Below are positions 1-9,400 of a DNA stretch of 64,000 nt, piece by piece. The notes beneath the pieces are model-generated. The model searched no databases, had not been told where the DNA came from, and saw only the letters and a program-made list of their open reading frames with translations. The DNA is taken from contig JAYVZE010000017.1 of assembly GCA_043783625.1 (NCBI GenBank), positions 1-64,000 of the forward strand. Direction: 5' to 3'. Made by a program: the position numbers and the translations under genes. This stretch comes from JAFDVL01 sp043783625. GTDB lineage: Bacteria; Acidobacteriota; Blastocatellia; RBC074. Each line of letters starts with the position of its first letter. Position 1 is the stretch's first letter.

Positions 1-180
1 GATCCGGCTGAGTGACAAATACTTACCTTTTGCTATGGACACAGTCCCACAGCCTTCAAACAAAGTAATGTGAATGCAATTTGATAAGAATACCGAGTGA
101 TGGAAGGGTATGGTAAGTGAGGCAGGAAATGCAAGCGCACTGGTAAGAAAGTACTCACTTGTTAAAACAGCAAATTAACG

Positions 181-239
181 GGTGCGTCGGCATCTTGCTG
201 GTGTCTTGCCAATACTCGCCAGCAAGATGCTGCCGCACC
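181..239. repeat. Family A palindromic repeat, copy 1
   Basis: Arms 181-201 and 219-239 are inverted copies (21 nt, two differences) around a short spacer. The core is GCATCTTGCTGG / CCAGCAAGATGC. The same element, sometimes with CCCGCA in place of CCAGCA, recurs at 671, 3135, 28865, 38124, 38480 and 55917. Confidence 0.8.
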
Positions 240-670
240 AAAAGCTTAATAAAAATTTACTAGACAGTCTTGTTTAACTATGGTAAATATTCGCCAAATT
301 TCACCTCACAGTCTTTGAAAATTTTCCTCACGAAATCCAGGTTTGCTGGCTGAAAATAACTATTAATTGCCTCCGACTCACTTCAGTCAAACACTTGGAT
401 TTGCCTTAGGGTTCCTTTATCCACATACCTATAACCCTGGCAGCTTTCGCAATTTGATAATTTGTTTCTTGGACGGAGAACGAAGTCCAGTGTGCTTTCG
501 CTTGCGAACTGAAAGCCAGTGCGTGTCTCCCGGACGCATCAACCCTCACGATGATGGAGGGGTAATGTGTTTAAAAAAAGAAACAATAGATTGAGCTTAG
601 AATTTTTTCAGGTTTGAGCTTTGCTGTCTGCGCCAGGAAAATCTGCGCGCGGCAGGGGCTTTACATTAAC

Positions 671-724
671 TGGTGTGCCAGCTTGCTGGCATTGAGTTAT
701 TGCCAGCAAGATGCTGGCGTACCA
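671..724. repeat. Family A palindromic repeat, copy 2
   Basis: The left arm TGGTGTGCCAGC-TTGCTGGCA (671-691) pairs with the right arm 701-724, which ends in ATGCTGGCGTACCA. The left arm has lost about three bases of the core. It lies just upstream of the structured leader of the first SBBP gene. Confidence 0.78.
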
Positions 725-750
725 AAGAGTTATTTTCTGAAGTGAAAAAA

Positions 751-829
751 GCGGAAAGTCCGGTTGACGAGTTTGACGGCACATCAACCAATCTTTCCGC
801 CTTTGGTCTCACTTCTTTCCGCGAAAGGA
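751..829 (+). promoter_or_regulatory. Candidate switchable 5' leader with two mutually exclusive hairpins
   Basis: GCGGAAAG (751-758) can pair with either of two identical CTTTCCGC copies, at 793-800 or 815-822. Pairing with the first copy is reinforced by GGTTGA (762-767) with TCAACC (784-789). It leaves CTTTC (815-819) free to pair with GAAAG (823-827), which covers the ribosome binding site AAAGGA (824-829). Pairing with the second copy would expose that site. The layout is that of a translational attenuator. The complementarity is visible; the regulation is inferred. Confidence 0.4.
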
Positions 830-833
830 TGAA

Positions 834-3116
834 ATGAATATGAATACCTTAAATTCGATTTACTGCTGCGTCAAATCAGCATTTAGCGTGAGAGCTGGTT
901 TGATTGGTGCAGTAACGCTGACGCTATGCTTGCAGACGTCAGTTCCACTCCCCTGGCTTTCGATCCGGCAAACGGAAGCGAGGGGAACAAATTCCGCTTT
1001 ATTCTCCATGTTTACGGAGCCGCAACAGGCTGATCTTCAGAAAAATTTTAAGTCACGTCCGATGAGCTTCGTAGCGAACGATGGTCAGGAAAATTCGCGT
1101 GTGAAATTCACTTCACGGGGTCGGGGTTACAATTTATTTTTAACGGCAGATGAAGCTGTGATGACCTTGCAGAAGTCTGCGAAACAATCTTCTGTCTTAC
1201 GAATGAAATTACTCGGTGCGAATAATCCTGCTGAAATTTCAGGCGAAAGTCTGATGCCGATGGTGACGAATTATTACACGGGGAAAGACTCCTCAACACA
1301 TCGCGCGAACGTCGCCAATTACGCAAAAGTGAAATATTCACAAGTCTACGCTGGCATTGATGCCGTGTATTACGGCACTCAACAACAATTGGAATATGAC
1401 TTCATTGTCGCGCCGCAAGCCGATCCGAATTTGATTCGGATGCAATTCACCGGGGCTTCAAAAGTGCGCCTGGCTGACAATGGCGATTTGATGATTACCA
1501 CAGACGGTGGCGAGCTTCGTCATCACACCCCGGTAATTTATCAGAACGTGAATGGCGACCGCAGCGAAGTCAAAGGCAGCTTTATTTTAAATGGTAACGA
1601 AGTTAGTTTTGCCGTTGGGAGCTACGATCACGCGAAGGAATTAATCATTGATCCGACGTTGAATTATTCGACTTATGTGGGCGGCTATAACGGCGATGAA
1701 AAGGGCTACAGCATTGCTGTCGGTAATTGTACGACTGGGATTTGTGATGCTTACATCACCGGAGAAATTTCTTCGACCAATTTTCCTGATACCAACATTT
1801 TAACCACAGCGCACGATCAGGATGTTTTCGTTGCCAAGCTTAGTTCCGATGGCACGACCCTGAATTACCTGACGTTTTTTGGTGGCGTCGGCAATGACCT
1901 CGGCAAAAGTATCAAAGTTGACGCCAGCGGTAACGCCTACATTGGCGGAGTCATGGGATCAAGTTTTGTTCCTGGAGTTGGTGGCTATGTCAGTGCTGAT
2001 CCGGGCGCGGGGAATGACGACGGGTTTATCGCAAAATTGAATGCTGCCGGAGCATTGGTCAATTTTACCTATCTTGGCAGTGGCGGCTACGATGCAGTGA
2101 ATGCCATTACGCTTGATGCTGCGGGCAATGTTTACGCCACAGGTCAGACCTGGCCTTTTGTCGGAGCAACTCCGTTCCCGATAACCGGAGCTTACGATGC
2201 AAGTCACAACGGCACGTTTGACGTGTTCGTTTCTAAGCTTTCGTCCAATCTCAGTGCGTTGAGCTATTCAACGTTTATCGGTGGCACGAACATGGATTAC
2301 GGGCAGGCGATAGCTGTTGACAGTGGATTGATTTACGTCACTGGCAGCACGCAATCCACCAACTTTCCATTCTCTGCGGATGCGTTTGATAACAAGCTGA
2401 CAGGGCTTGCCCCCGTAGATGCTTTTTATGTCAAACTTGATCCCGCCACAGGTACAGCGGGGTTGAAATACAGCACATTTTTAGGTGGGAATGGACGTGA
2501 GTACGCATACGGAATCGCCGTGCAAGCAGGTGGAACAGGCGTTTACATCACAGGGCGTTCGCATTCCGCGACAGTTTCAAATGTGGCGTATTCTTCCACT
2601 TCAAATGGATTTCCGGTCACGGCGAATGCCGCGCAGACAGTGCAAAAAGGCGCGGGAGATGTTTTCCTGACGCGCTTTAATGCAGCGGGGAAGATCATTT
2701 ATTCCACCTTCATCGGCGGCTCTGATTATGATACGGGGTACGGAATTTCGCTGGTTGGGAACGATGCTTTTATCGTGGGCGAGACAGATTCTTCTGACCT
2801 TGCAACAGTGGATGCGATAGATGGAAATTTGCCCGGAACAGATGGCTTCATCGCCCGCATCAGCCCGGATGGATTAGGTGCGGCGGATGTGAAATATCTG
2901 ACCTATTTCGGCGGCGGCGCACCGGATTATCAAGACGGGAATGCTGACAGCATTCGCGGACTTGCACTTCCACCGACGACGGCAAGAGCTTACATCGTAG
3001 GCTTTACCAATTCCTCCGCTTCGCAAAGCTTTTTTCCTGTGAAGCCGCTGGGTTCTGCCTATCAGGAAGATTTGGCGGGAGGATTTGACGCTTTCGTCGC
3101 ACGAATCAATCCGTAA
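834..3116 (+). CDS. Secreted SBBP beta-propeller protein
   Basis: A 760-residue protein. A long N-terminal hydrophobic signal (about residues 18-40, containing GLIGAVTLTLCL) precedes a ~220-residue N-terminal domain typical of SBBP proteins (SFVANDGQ, then YNLFLTADEAVMTL, ending LIIDPTLNYSTYVGG). The rest is a run of SBBP repeats with the pattern YSTFIGG...D.G.....D..G..Y..G.T.S.NFP, probably a beta-propeller. The start at 834 is set by AAAGGA four bases upstream. It has no enzyme motif, so binding or adhesion is an inference. It converges on a second SBBP gene (3253-6114) whose N-terminal domain is similar, suggesting an old local duplication, but this copy lacks the TIGR03437 tail of its neighbour. 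The leader may form alternative hairpins. Confidence 0.85.
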   Translation: MNMNTLNSIYCCVKSAFSVRAGLIGAVTLTLCLQTSVPLPWLSIRQTEARGTNSALFSMFTEPQQADLQKNFKSRPMSFVANDGQENSRVKFTSRGRGYNLFLTADEAVMTLQKSAKQSSVLRMKLLGANNPAEISGESLMPMVTNYYTGKDSSTHRANVANYAKVKYSQVYAGIDAVYYGTQQQLEYDFIVAPQADPNLIRMQFTGASKVRLADNGDLMITTDGGELRHHTPVIYQNVNGDRSEVKGSFILNGNEVSFAVGSYDHAKELIIDPTLNYSTYVGGYNGDEKGYSIAVGNCTTGICDAYITGEISSTNFPDTNILTTAHDQDVFVAKLSSDGTTLNYLTFFGGVGNDLGKSIKVDASGNAYIGGVMGSSFVPGVGGYVSADPGAGNDDGFIAKLNAAGALVNFTYLGSGGYDAVNAITLDAAGNVYATGQTWPFVGATPFPITGAYDASHNGTFDVFVSKLSSNLSALSYSTFIGGTNMDYGQAIAVDSGLIYVTGSTQSTNFPFSADAFDNKLTGLAPVDAFYVKLDPATGTAGLKYSTFLGGNGREYAYGIAVQAGGTGVYITGRSHSATVSNVAYSSTSNGFPVTANAAQTVQKGAGDVFLTRFNAAGKIIYSTFIGGSDYDTGYGISLVGNDAFIVGETDSSDLATVDAIDGNLPGTDGFIARISPDGLGAADVKYLTYFGGGAPDYQDGNADSIRGLALPPTTARAYIVGFTNSSASQSFFPVKPLGSAYQEDLAGGFDAFVARINP

Positions 3117-3134
3117 GGAAAAGGGAACGCCTTT

Positions 3135-3240
3135 ACTGGGAGCGCCCGCATCCTGCGGGCGAATCCGTGCAATAGATATACCTTGCATCGCAGGGATTTG
3201 CTCGCCACGGATTCGCCCGCAGGATGCGGGCGTTCCCAGT
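3135..3240. repeat. Long palindrome between convergent genes (family A)
   Basis: Arms 3135-3169 and 3206-3240 (35 nt each) are reverse complements with one mismatch. Each arm contains the CGCCCGCATCCTGCGGGCG core. The element fills the gap between two convergent SBBP genes, where it could act as a two-way transcription terminator. It is the longest family A copy in the window. Confidence 0.85.
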
Positions 3241-3252
3241 AGTTCCCAGCTC

Positions 3253-6114
3253 TTACTTCACAAAAATCTGCACTGTATTTGTAACCTTGCCATCCACTGT
3301 TAACCCGATGTCAATTAATCCGCTGCCAATCAGACTGCGCGGAAGTAATATGTTGACCTGATCTAATCCGACATATCCATTTTGCGAACCCGCATACTCA
3401 ACCGGCAACGTGAGATTTCCAATTCTGGCTGTTACCAGATTCAAACTGCTGCGGAGACGAATTCCAGTTCCGTAAAGCACCAGAAAAGCCTGTTCATTCG
3501 GGTTGCTCAAATCAATTGGCAGCGCGGCAAATTGTCCACGCGAAAAATCGAATTTTACGATGGACTCAAAGGCGGTCGAAGCACTGTGTTGTATCTGTGC
3601 CGCTGCTAAACCTTTGCCCGTTGAATCCGCTGAAAACAAGCTCGGAGCCACGGTCACAATTTCAATCGTCGAGAGCGAAACACTGCCAGTACTGCTCAAA
3701 ATCGTAATCGTCGCCATTCCCGAAGCTGTGCCCGATGGAATTTGAAAATTAATCTGGGTTGGCGAAGTAAAGAAAATCGGGGCGTCGCGTTCGACTCCCA
3801 AACTATCTTTGACCTTGACCGAAGTCCCGCCAAGATTCGTTGGCAGTGGAATGGCATTTGCACTTTGCGTCGTGGTTGATAGCTCTGCGCCGAAGGCTGA
3901 AGCGATGCCTTCACACGCGATTTTCGCTCCGAGATAACTCGCTGCCGACACCGTAGTCGCTACACGCGGCGCACTTAATTTCATCAAATACACGGCAGCG
4001 ATCTCAGTTTGAAAAGCATTTGTGGTTGGATGAAAAGCTTCCGAAGCCGATCCCGTTAGATAAATATTTCCATTGCGATCCAACGCAATTTTTTCGGGAA
4101 CTCCTTGTGACAAATACGTTGATTCAACGATGGCAGAGCCGGTTGCATTGAGCTTCGTCACAAAGCCACCCGTTTGATTGATGGTTACAGGTATTCCCGT
4201 TTGCGGAAAATCCGGTGAATTCGTTAAGCCTGTGACGATGGTGTTTCCAGCGAGATCAATCGCCAATGCTGTCGCGTAATCAGCGGTATTCGCGCCTGTG
4301 CCGCCGAGGTAGGTTGAATACGCGAGTGCGCTGCCATTCGCATTTAATTTCGTCACAAATGCTTCACCACCGTCATCGGCATTGGCTCCAAAATTTTTTC
4401 TGAAAGCGTTGGCTGTGACCGGAAAAGTTTTGGAACGCGTGAAGCCTGTCAGGTAGGCACTGCCCGCTGCATCAATCCCGAATCCAAAGGGCGGAAGGCT
4501 GCTGTTGACCGTTCCAATCAGGGCTGAATAAAGGAGTGCTGTGCCGTTTGGGTTAACTTTGGCAGCAAAGGCGTAGACGGGAATAAATTCTCCAAGTCCG
4601 CGCGTATCAGTTGTCTGATATGAATTCGCCATCGTCGGAAAAATGGTTCCTTGCGGGCGTGTCACCCCGACGATGCCGTTGCTCGTCGCTCCGCCAACGT
4701 ACGCATTTCCCGCCGCATCAACAGCAATTCCCATCCCTTTATCGGTATTGTCTCCACCGCCGAGATAGGTTGAATAAACGATTTGTGAACCGCTGGCATT
4801 GAGCTTGGTGACGAACGCATCCTGCGACGGCAACCCTTTATACGTTGTCATTGTTGGTTGCAATGCATTCGGCGTCGTCGGGAAATCAGAGACATTCGTA
4901 TCTCCCGTGATGTAGGCGTTGCCGTTCGCATCTACGGCGATGGCACGGGCGACAGTTAATTTTTTTTCTGAAATTTGAGTGGCTTCACCTTTGACGTAGG
5001 TCGAATAAATCAACGCGCTTCCTTGTGGATTTATTTTCGTCACGAAGGCGTTGGAACAGGTTCCGCAGGCGATGCCGAAATCAGTTTGAAAAGCTCCTGC
5101 TGTGGTTGGAAATAAAGACGAATTCGTCTTGCCCGCCATATAGCAATTCCCGCTGCTATCAACGGTAATTCCGTACGCCTGATCCAGCTCGCCACTACCG
5201 ATAACCGCTGAATACAGTACTGCCGTTCCGCTTGGGTTTATTTTTGAAATTGAAATCATCGAACCGCTTTGCACGGCTCCATTGGTGGCAGGAACGCCGA
5301 AAGTTCGTGCGATGTAAGCGTTGCCCTGCGCGTCTGTGGCAATCACTGGCGACGAATTCAGGTCTTCGCCAACGTAACTGGCATAGCTGATAACCGGATC
5401 AATAATCAACGGAAAATCCAGCGAATAATCGCCAACTGCAAAACCAATTTCATTATTTTTTAAAAGGGTGTAATCCGCTGCGACTGAAATTTTTTCACCG
5501 TGAATAATTTGATATGCAACTGGTTTTCGTTGAATCATTTCAGCCGTGGGATTTTTCAAGACCAGTTCGCCATCGTGATTGATGAAGATAGTTTCCGCTT
5601 CGTCGAATTTAAATTTAATGCTGTGTGGCTTGCTGTGAGGTGCGACGATGAAGTCGTATTCCAGCTCCCGATCATTGCCGTAAAATAACAGGTCAATGCC
5701 GGGAAATATTTTTTCATAACGAACTTTTTCAAAATTAGAAACGCTCGTTGTCCATTGCTTCGGATCAGTACCGACAAAGTAATTACTTCGTTTTTCTAAT
5801 AAATCTTCGCCGGAAATTTTTGGAGTTGGATTACTGCTGATCCAACGCATCGTTAATGAATGATGTGCACTGGATTCCAATTTTGCCGAAGTCTTCTCTA
5901 AGTATAAGGTCGCCTGCGCTCCGCGTGCGATATATCGAACGTCGGGCGCAGACTGACCTTGATTGCGCTCGAAGGCGAGCGGGATTTGTGAATGTGTGGT
6001 GGTGTGAAGCGGTTTATTTTCAGGAGCCAAAGCCCCGATTCCAAACAGCAAAGCCGGGAAGATCAGATGAACTACTCGCAAGCATTGCCGGACTGAATTG
6101 AGTTGTTCGAACAT
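3253..6114 (-). CDS. Secreted SBBP protein with TIGR03437-type C-terminus
   Basis: A 953-residue protein. A signal peptide (hydrophobic segment about residues 14-29) is followed by an N-terminal SBBP-associated domain (FERNQGQ...YIARG...LYLEK), then about ten SBBP repeats (YSTYLGG..., DAAGNAYVGG). The last ~220 residues match the TIGR03437 module of acidobacterial secreted proteins (SAASYLGAKIACEGIASAFG, TQINFQIP, VLYGTGIR, YVGLDQVNILLPRSL). The same module ends the M36 peptidase next door at 6480. GGAA lies 10-13 bases before the ATG as a weak ribosome site. It is divergent from the M36 gene and convergent with the shorter SBBP gene. Surface or extracellular binding is inferred. Confidence 0.88.
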   Translation of the reverse strand: MFEQLNSVRQCLRVVHLIFPALLFGIGALAPENKPLHTTTHSQIPLAFERNQGQSAPDVRYIARGAQATLYLEKTSAKLESSAHHSLTMRWISSNPTPKISGEDLLEKRSNYFVGTDPKQWTTSVSNFEKVRYEKIFPGIDLLFYGNDRELEYDFIVAPHSKPHSIKFKFDEAETIFINHDGELVLKNPTAEMIQRKPVAYQIIHGEKISVAADYTLLKNNEIGFAVGDYSLDFPLIIDPVISYASYVGEDLNSSPVIATDAQGNAYIARTFGVPATNGAVQSGSMISISKINPSGTAVLYSAVIGSGELDQAYGITVDSSGNCYMAGKTNSSLFPTTAGAFQTDFGIACGTCSNAFVTKINPQGSALIYSTYVKGEATQISEKKLTVARAIAVDANGNAYITGDTNVSDFPTTPNALQPTMTTYKGLPSQDAFVTKLNASGSQIVYSTYLGGGDNTDKGMGIAVDAAGNAYVGGATSNGIVGVTRPQGTIFPTMANSYQTTDTRGLGEFIPVYAFAAKVNPNGTALLYSALIGTVNSSLPPFGFGIDAAGSAYLTGFTRSKTFPVTANAFRKNFGANADDGGEAFVTKLNANGSALAYSTYLGGTGANTADYATALAIDLAGNTIVTGLTNSPDFPQTGIPVTINQTGGFVTKLNATGSAIVESTYLSQGVPEKIALDRNGNIYLTGSASEAFHPTTNAFQTEIAAVYLMKLSAPRVATTVSAASYLGAKIACEGIASAFGAELSTTTQSANAIPLPTNLGGTSVKVKDSLGVERDAPIFFTSPTQINFQIPSGTASGMATITILSSTGSVSLSTIEIVTVAPSLFSADSTGKGLAAAQIQHSASTAFESIVKFDFSRGQFAALPIDLSNPNEQAFLVLYGTGIRLRSSLNLVTARIGNLTLPVEYAGSQNGYVGLDQVNILLPRSLIGSGLIDIGLTVDGKVTNTVQIFVK

Positions 6115-6479
6115 ATTTTTCCAATGAACTAAACCGCGAGGAAGCGGCGTAAAAAGCTGAATTGTCCAGTGAAAATAAGAAAAAGGCGTGAATAGGCTGT
6201 CCGAAAAACTTTACGTTTGTCGTGAGTCGTTCTAATAGAATTCGTCTTCTACGAAACAATTTTGCCGGTTGTGAGGAAGACTTTTATTCCGGCTGAGAGC
6301 TTGCCACAGTTTTTGAAGCGAGGTCAATAGAAATTTTGCCGGAAGAATTCATTGATTGCGGATGTGTCATATATGCCCCGCTCTTACTCAGTTTTGATTT
6401 TTGGCGCGACTCCTCAAAATCTCTCAGAACCTCCGCGCTGATAAAAAATATTCGACTATGCACCGGCAATGTTTAGTCT
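6115..6479. other. Divergent intergenic region
   Basis: This stretch between two divergent secreted-protein genes should contain promoters for both. I cannot identify a convincing -35/-10 pair on either strand. The base just before the 6480 start is AT-rich, with no clear Shine-Dalgarno site. Confidence 0.4.
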
Positions 6480-9400
6480 ATGAAACGAATTTTTCTTTTT
6501 GTATTTCTCTTCACTTTAACCGTTTTCGCGGTCATTAATTCCTTTGCTCAAACCAGTAACTCAACCGCAGATTTCGATCTTCGCGCCGGAGCGAAACCTA
6601 AGCGGACAGCCGTTTTTAATCCTTCAAAATCTGAATCGTCTGTGTTGCAAAAGGCTGAATCTATTGCGCGAAATTTTCTCAATCGAAGCTCCACCGCTGA
6701 GCTTGCATTAGTTCGTGAAGACCGGACGAATCGAATGACGCACTTGTCTTTCCGGCAAAACGTGAATGGAATCGAAATTTTTCAGCCACCGATTCGCGTC
6801 CATTTGGATTCTAACGGCGAGATCATTGCTGCCGATGGCGCAGTTTTTGAAAATGCTTTACGTCTGGCTGAAAGCGCAAAAGTAAAAATAAATGCTGTGC
6901 AGGCGCAACAAATTGCGACTGAAAAAACAGGTCTTAAAATTAGTAATTCCCGCGCTTCTGAATCCAGCAACGAGGCTCGCTTGCTATATTTTCCGCTCAG
7001 CGCTGACCGCTTGATTCTGGCGTGGGAGCAAATTATTTGGGCGACCGGAACACCCGATGCGTATTACATTTTAGTAGATGCCAAACGTGGATCAATTTTA
7101 TTTCGGCGCAATCTGACCAGCTACGAATCCGATCCGCATGGGCTGATATTCAACGCAGAAAGTCCGCGCCCGAATAATCCGAATACGACAAATTCGCCCG
7201 CCTTTATTGATCGAAATGATCTTGCCTTTAATGGTTCGCTAAATTTTCCAATGAGCGACCCGCATTTTAATTGGTGGGCGGGAGCCACTCCCGACAGCCT
7301 GATAAGCAACAGCGTAGACGCGCATCTTGACCGCAATAACGATAATTTGCCCGACGCTCCAACGCTGAAAATTCTCAACCTGAACTTTTCTTTTCCGCTG
7401 GATTTTATTAAATCCGCCACTGATTCCGACAACCAAAAAGCCGCGCAGGTAAATTTATTTTATTGGATTAATCGCTTTCACGACATTTTGTACAACTACG
7501 GATTCACCGAATCGGCAGGAAATTTTCAAGCCAACAATTTCAACTTCGGAGGCAAGGGAAATGACGCGATTCAGGCAGATGCGCAGGATGGCAGCGGGGT
7601 AAATAATGCGAATTTCACGACGCCGCCGGATGGCAGAGCGGGACGCGTCCAAATGTTTTTGTGGAATGGTTCGCCGCAACTGGATGGCAGCTTCGATCAA
7701 TCTGTCATTCTGCATGAATTAACGCATGGAGTCAGCGGGCGTTTGATCGGCGATGGGCTGGGACTCGGCGGAATGCAGGCGCGTGGGATGGGCGAAGGCT
7801 GGTCGGATTTTGTTGCGTTGGCTTTGCTGCGAAAGGCTTCTGACCCGGTTGATGGCGCGTATTTGATTGCGCAATACGCGACGAATAATTACGTGCATGG
7901 CTTGCGGCAATTTCCTTACAGCACAGACCTGAATATTTCTCCGATGACGTTCGGGCGGATTTTTACGAATCCAACCCCGCATTCTGTTGGTGAAATCTGG
8001 TGCGCTACATTATGGGATTTCCGCGCTTTGCTAATTAAAAAATACGGCTTTGAAGAAGGGCAGAAACAAAGTTTGCAACTGGTGATTGACGGGATGAAAC
8101 TGACTCCGGTGGAGCCAAGTTTCATCGAAGCACGCGATGCAATTTTGTTGGCGGATAAGGTCAACAATAACGGTTCCAATCAATGTTTATTATGGGAAGC
8201 TTTCGCCAGGCGCGGATTGGGATTTTCGGCGAAGACGTTGGACACTAATGATCGTCGCCCGGTTGAATCTTTTGATGCGGCTCCATTTTGCAGCGACCTT
8301 GCGACGCTGAAGCTCGATCAAAATAATTACGTTAACGGCGAAATAATGAACATCACGCTCTCGGATCGCAACGCAAAAGCTCCGGTGAAAGTGACAGTGA
8401 AAAGTTCAATCACGAATGACAAAGAAGAAATTTTACTCAGGGCAGATGTCGCACAAACTGGTATTTTTCGCGGCGTCGTAAAAATCTCAGAATCACGCGC
8501 AGTCAATAATGACAGGGTTTTGCAGGCTTCGACGAAAGTGCAAGACCTTTTGATCGTGAGTTATCAGGATGCCGACAGTACCTCGCCAGTCATCGCACAG
8601 GCCGCGATCAGCCGTGAACAAATTCTTTTCGCGGATAACGTCGAACGCGGGAATCAGGGCTGGAGCGGAAAATGGGCCATCACTGCCACGGCGTCTGCCT
8701 CTTCAACGCATTCGTGGAGCGATAGCCCCAATGGAAATTACACCGATAAATCTGAGGCTTCGTTGCTTTCGCCATCGTTTGATCTGACGAAATACAGTGA
8801 TGTTTATTTGTTGATTTCGCATCGTTACGAATTCGAGAATCGTTATGATTATGGCTATGTCGAGTATTCAATTGATGATGTAAACTGGATTGACGCCGCT
8901 TCGTTCACGGATTCACAACTAAATTTTACCCAATCTATCATCAATTTGAATGGACTCTCGAATCAATCAAACGCACGATTTCGTTTTCGTGTTTTGAGCG
9001 ATGAAGCGGTTAATGCCGATGGCTGGTACATGGATGATATTCAACTTATCGGACGTAGTTCTGATCCGAATCTCATTTCACCGAATAGCGTTGATGTGCC
9101 TGTTATTACTGATGTTTCGCCCGCCTTTGGAGCTTCAACCGGAGGCGCAATAATTACGATTTCAGGCAGCGGCTTTACTACTGATACGAAGTTAAATTTT
9201 GGAAATGTTGCGGCGAGCAACGTGAAGATAATTAGCAATGCAACGATCACGGCGATTGTTCCACCGCATTCAATCGGAGCTGTTCCGCTGATAATTTCTA
9301 ATCGAAATGGCGGCTCATCGTTAAATAATGGCTTCACGTATTGGGACGGAAGCGAAACAAATGTGCCGGGAAAATTTGCCGAAATTTGCCCGGCTTCCGG

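Larger units (their letters stand above)
1..750. other. Gene-poor leading region with two palindromic repeats
   Basis: I find no convincing gene here. The longest open frame (about 367-594) has no recognisable domain or ribosome binding site. The stretch carries two copies of the window-wide GCCnGCAnnATGCnGGC palindrome (181-239 and 671-724). Near the left edge, GGTAAG-type words at 10-28 (inverted) and 141-160 resemble each other only weakly. Confidence 0.6.

Noticed and set aside
367..594. Open frame of about 75 codons in the leading gene-poor stretch
   Set aside because: No ribosome site, no domain and low-complexity basic residues; it lies between two palindromic repeats.
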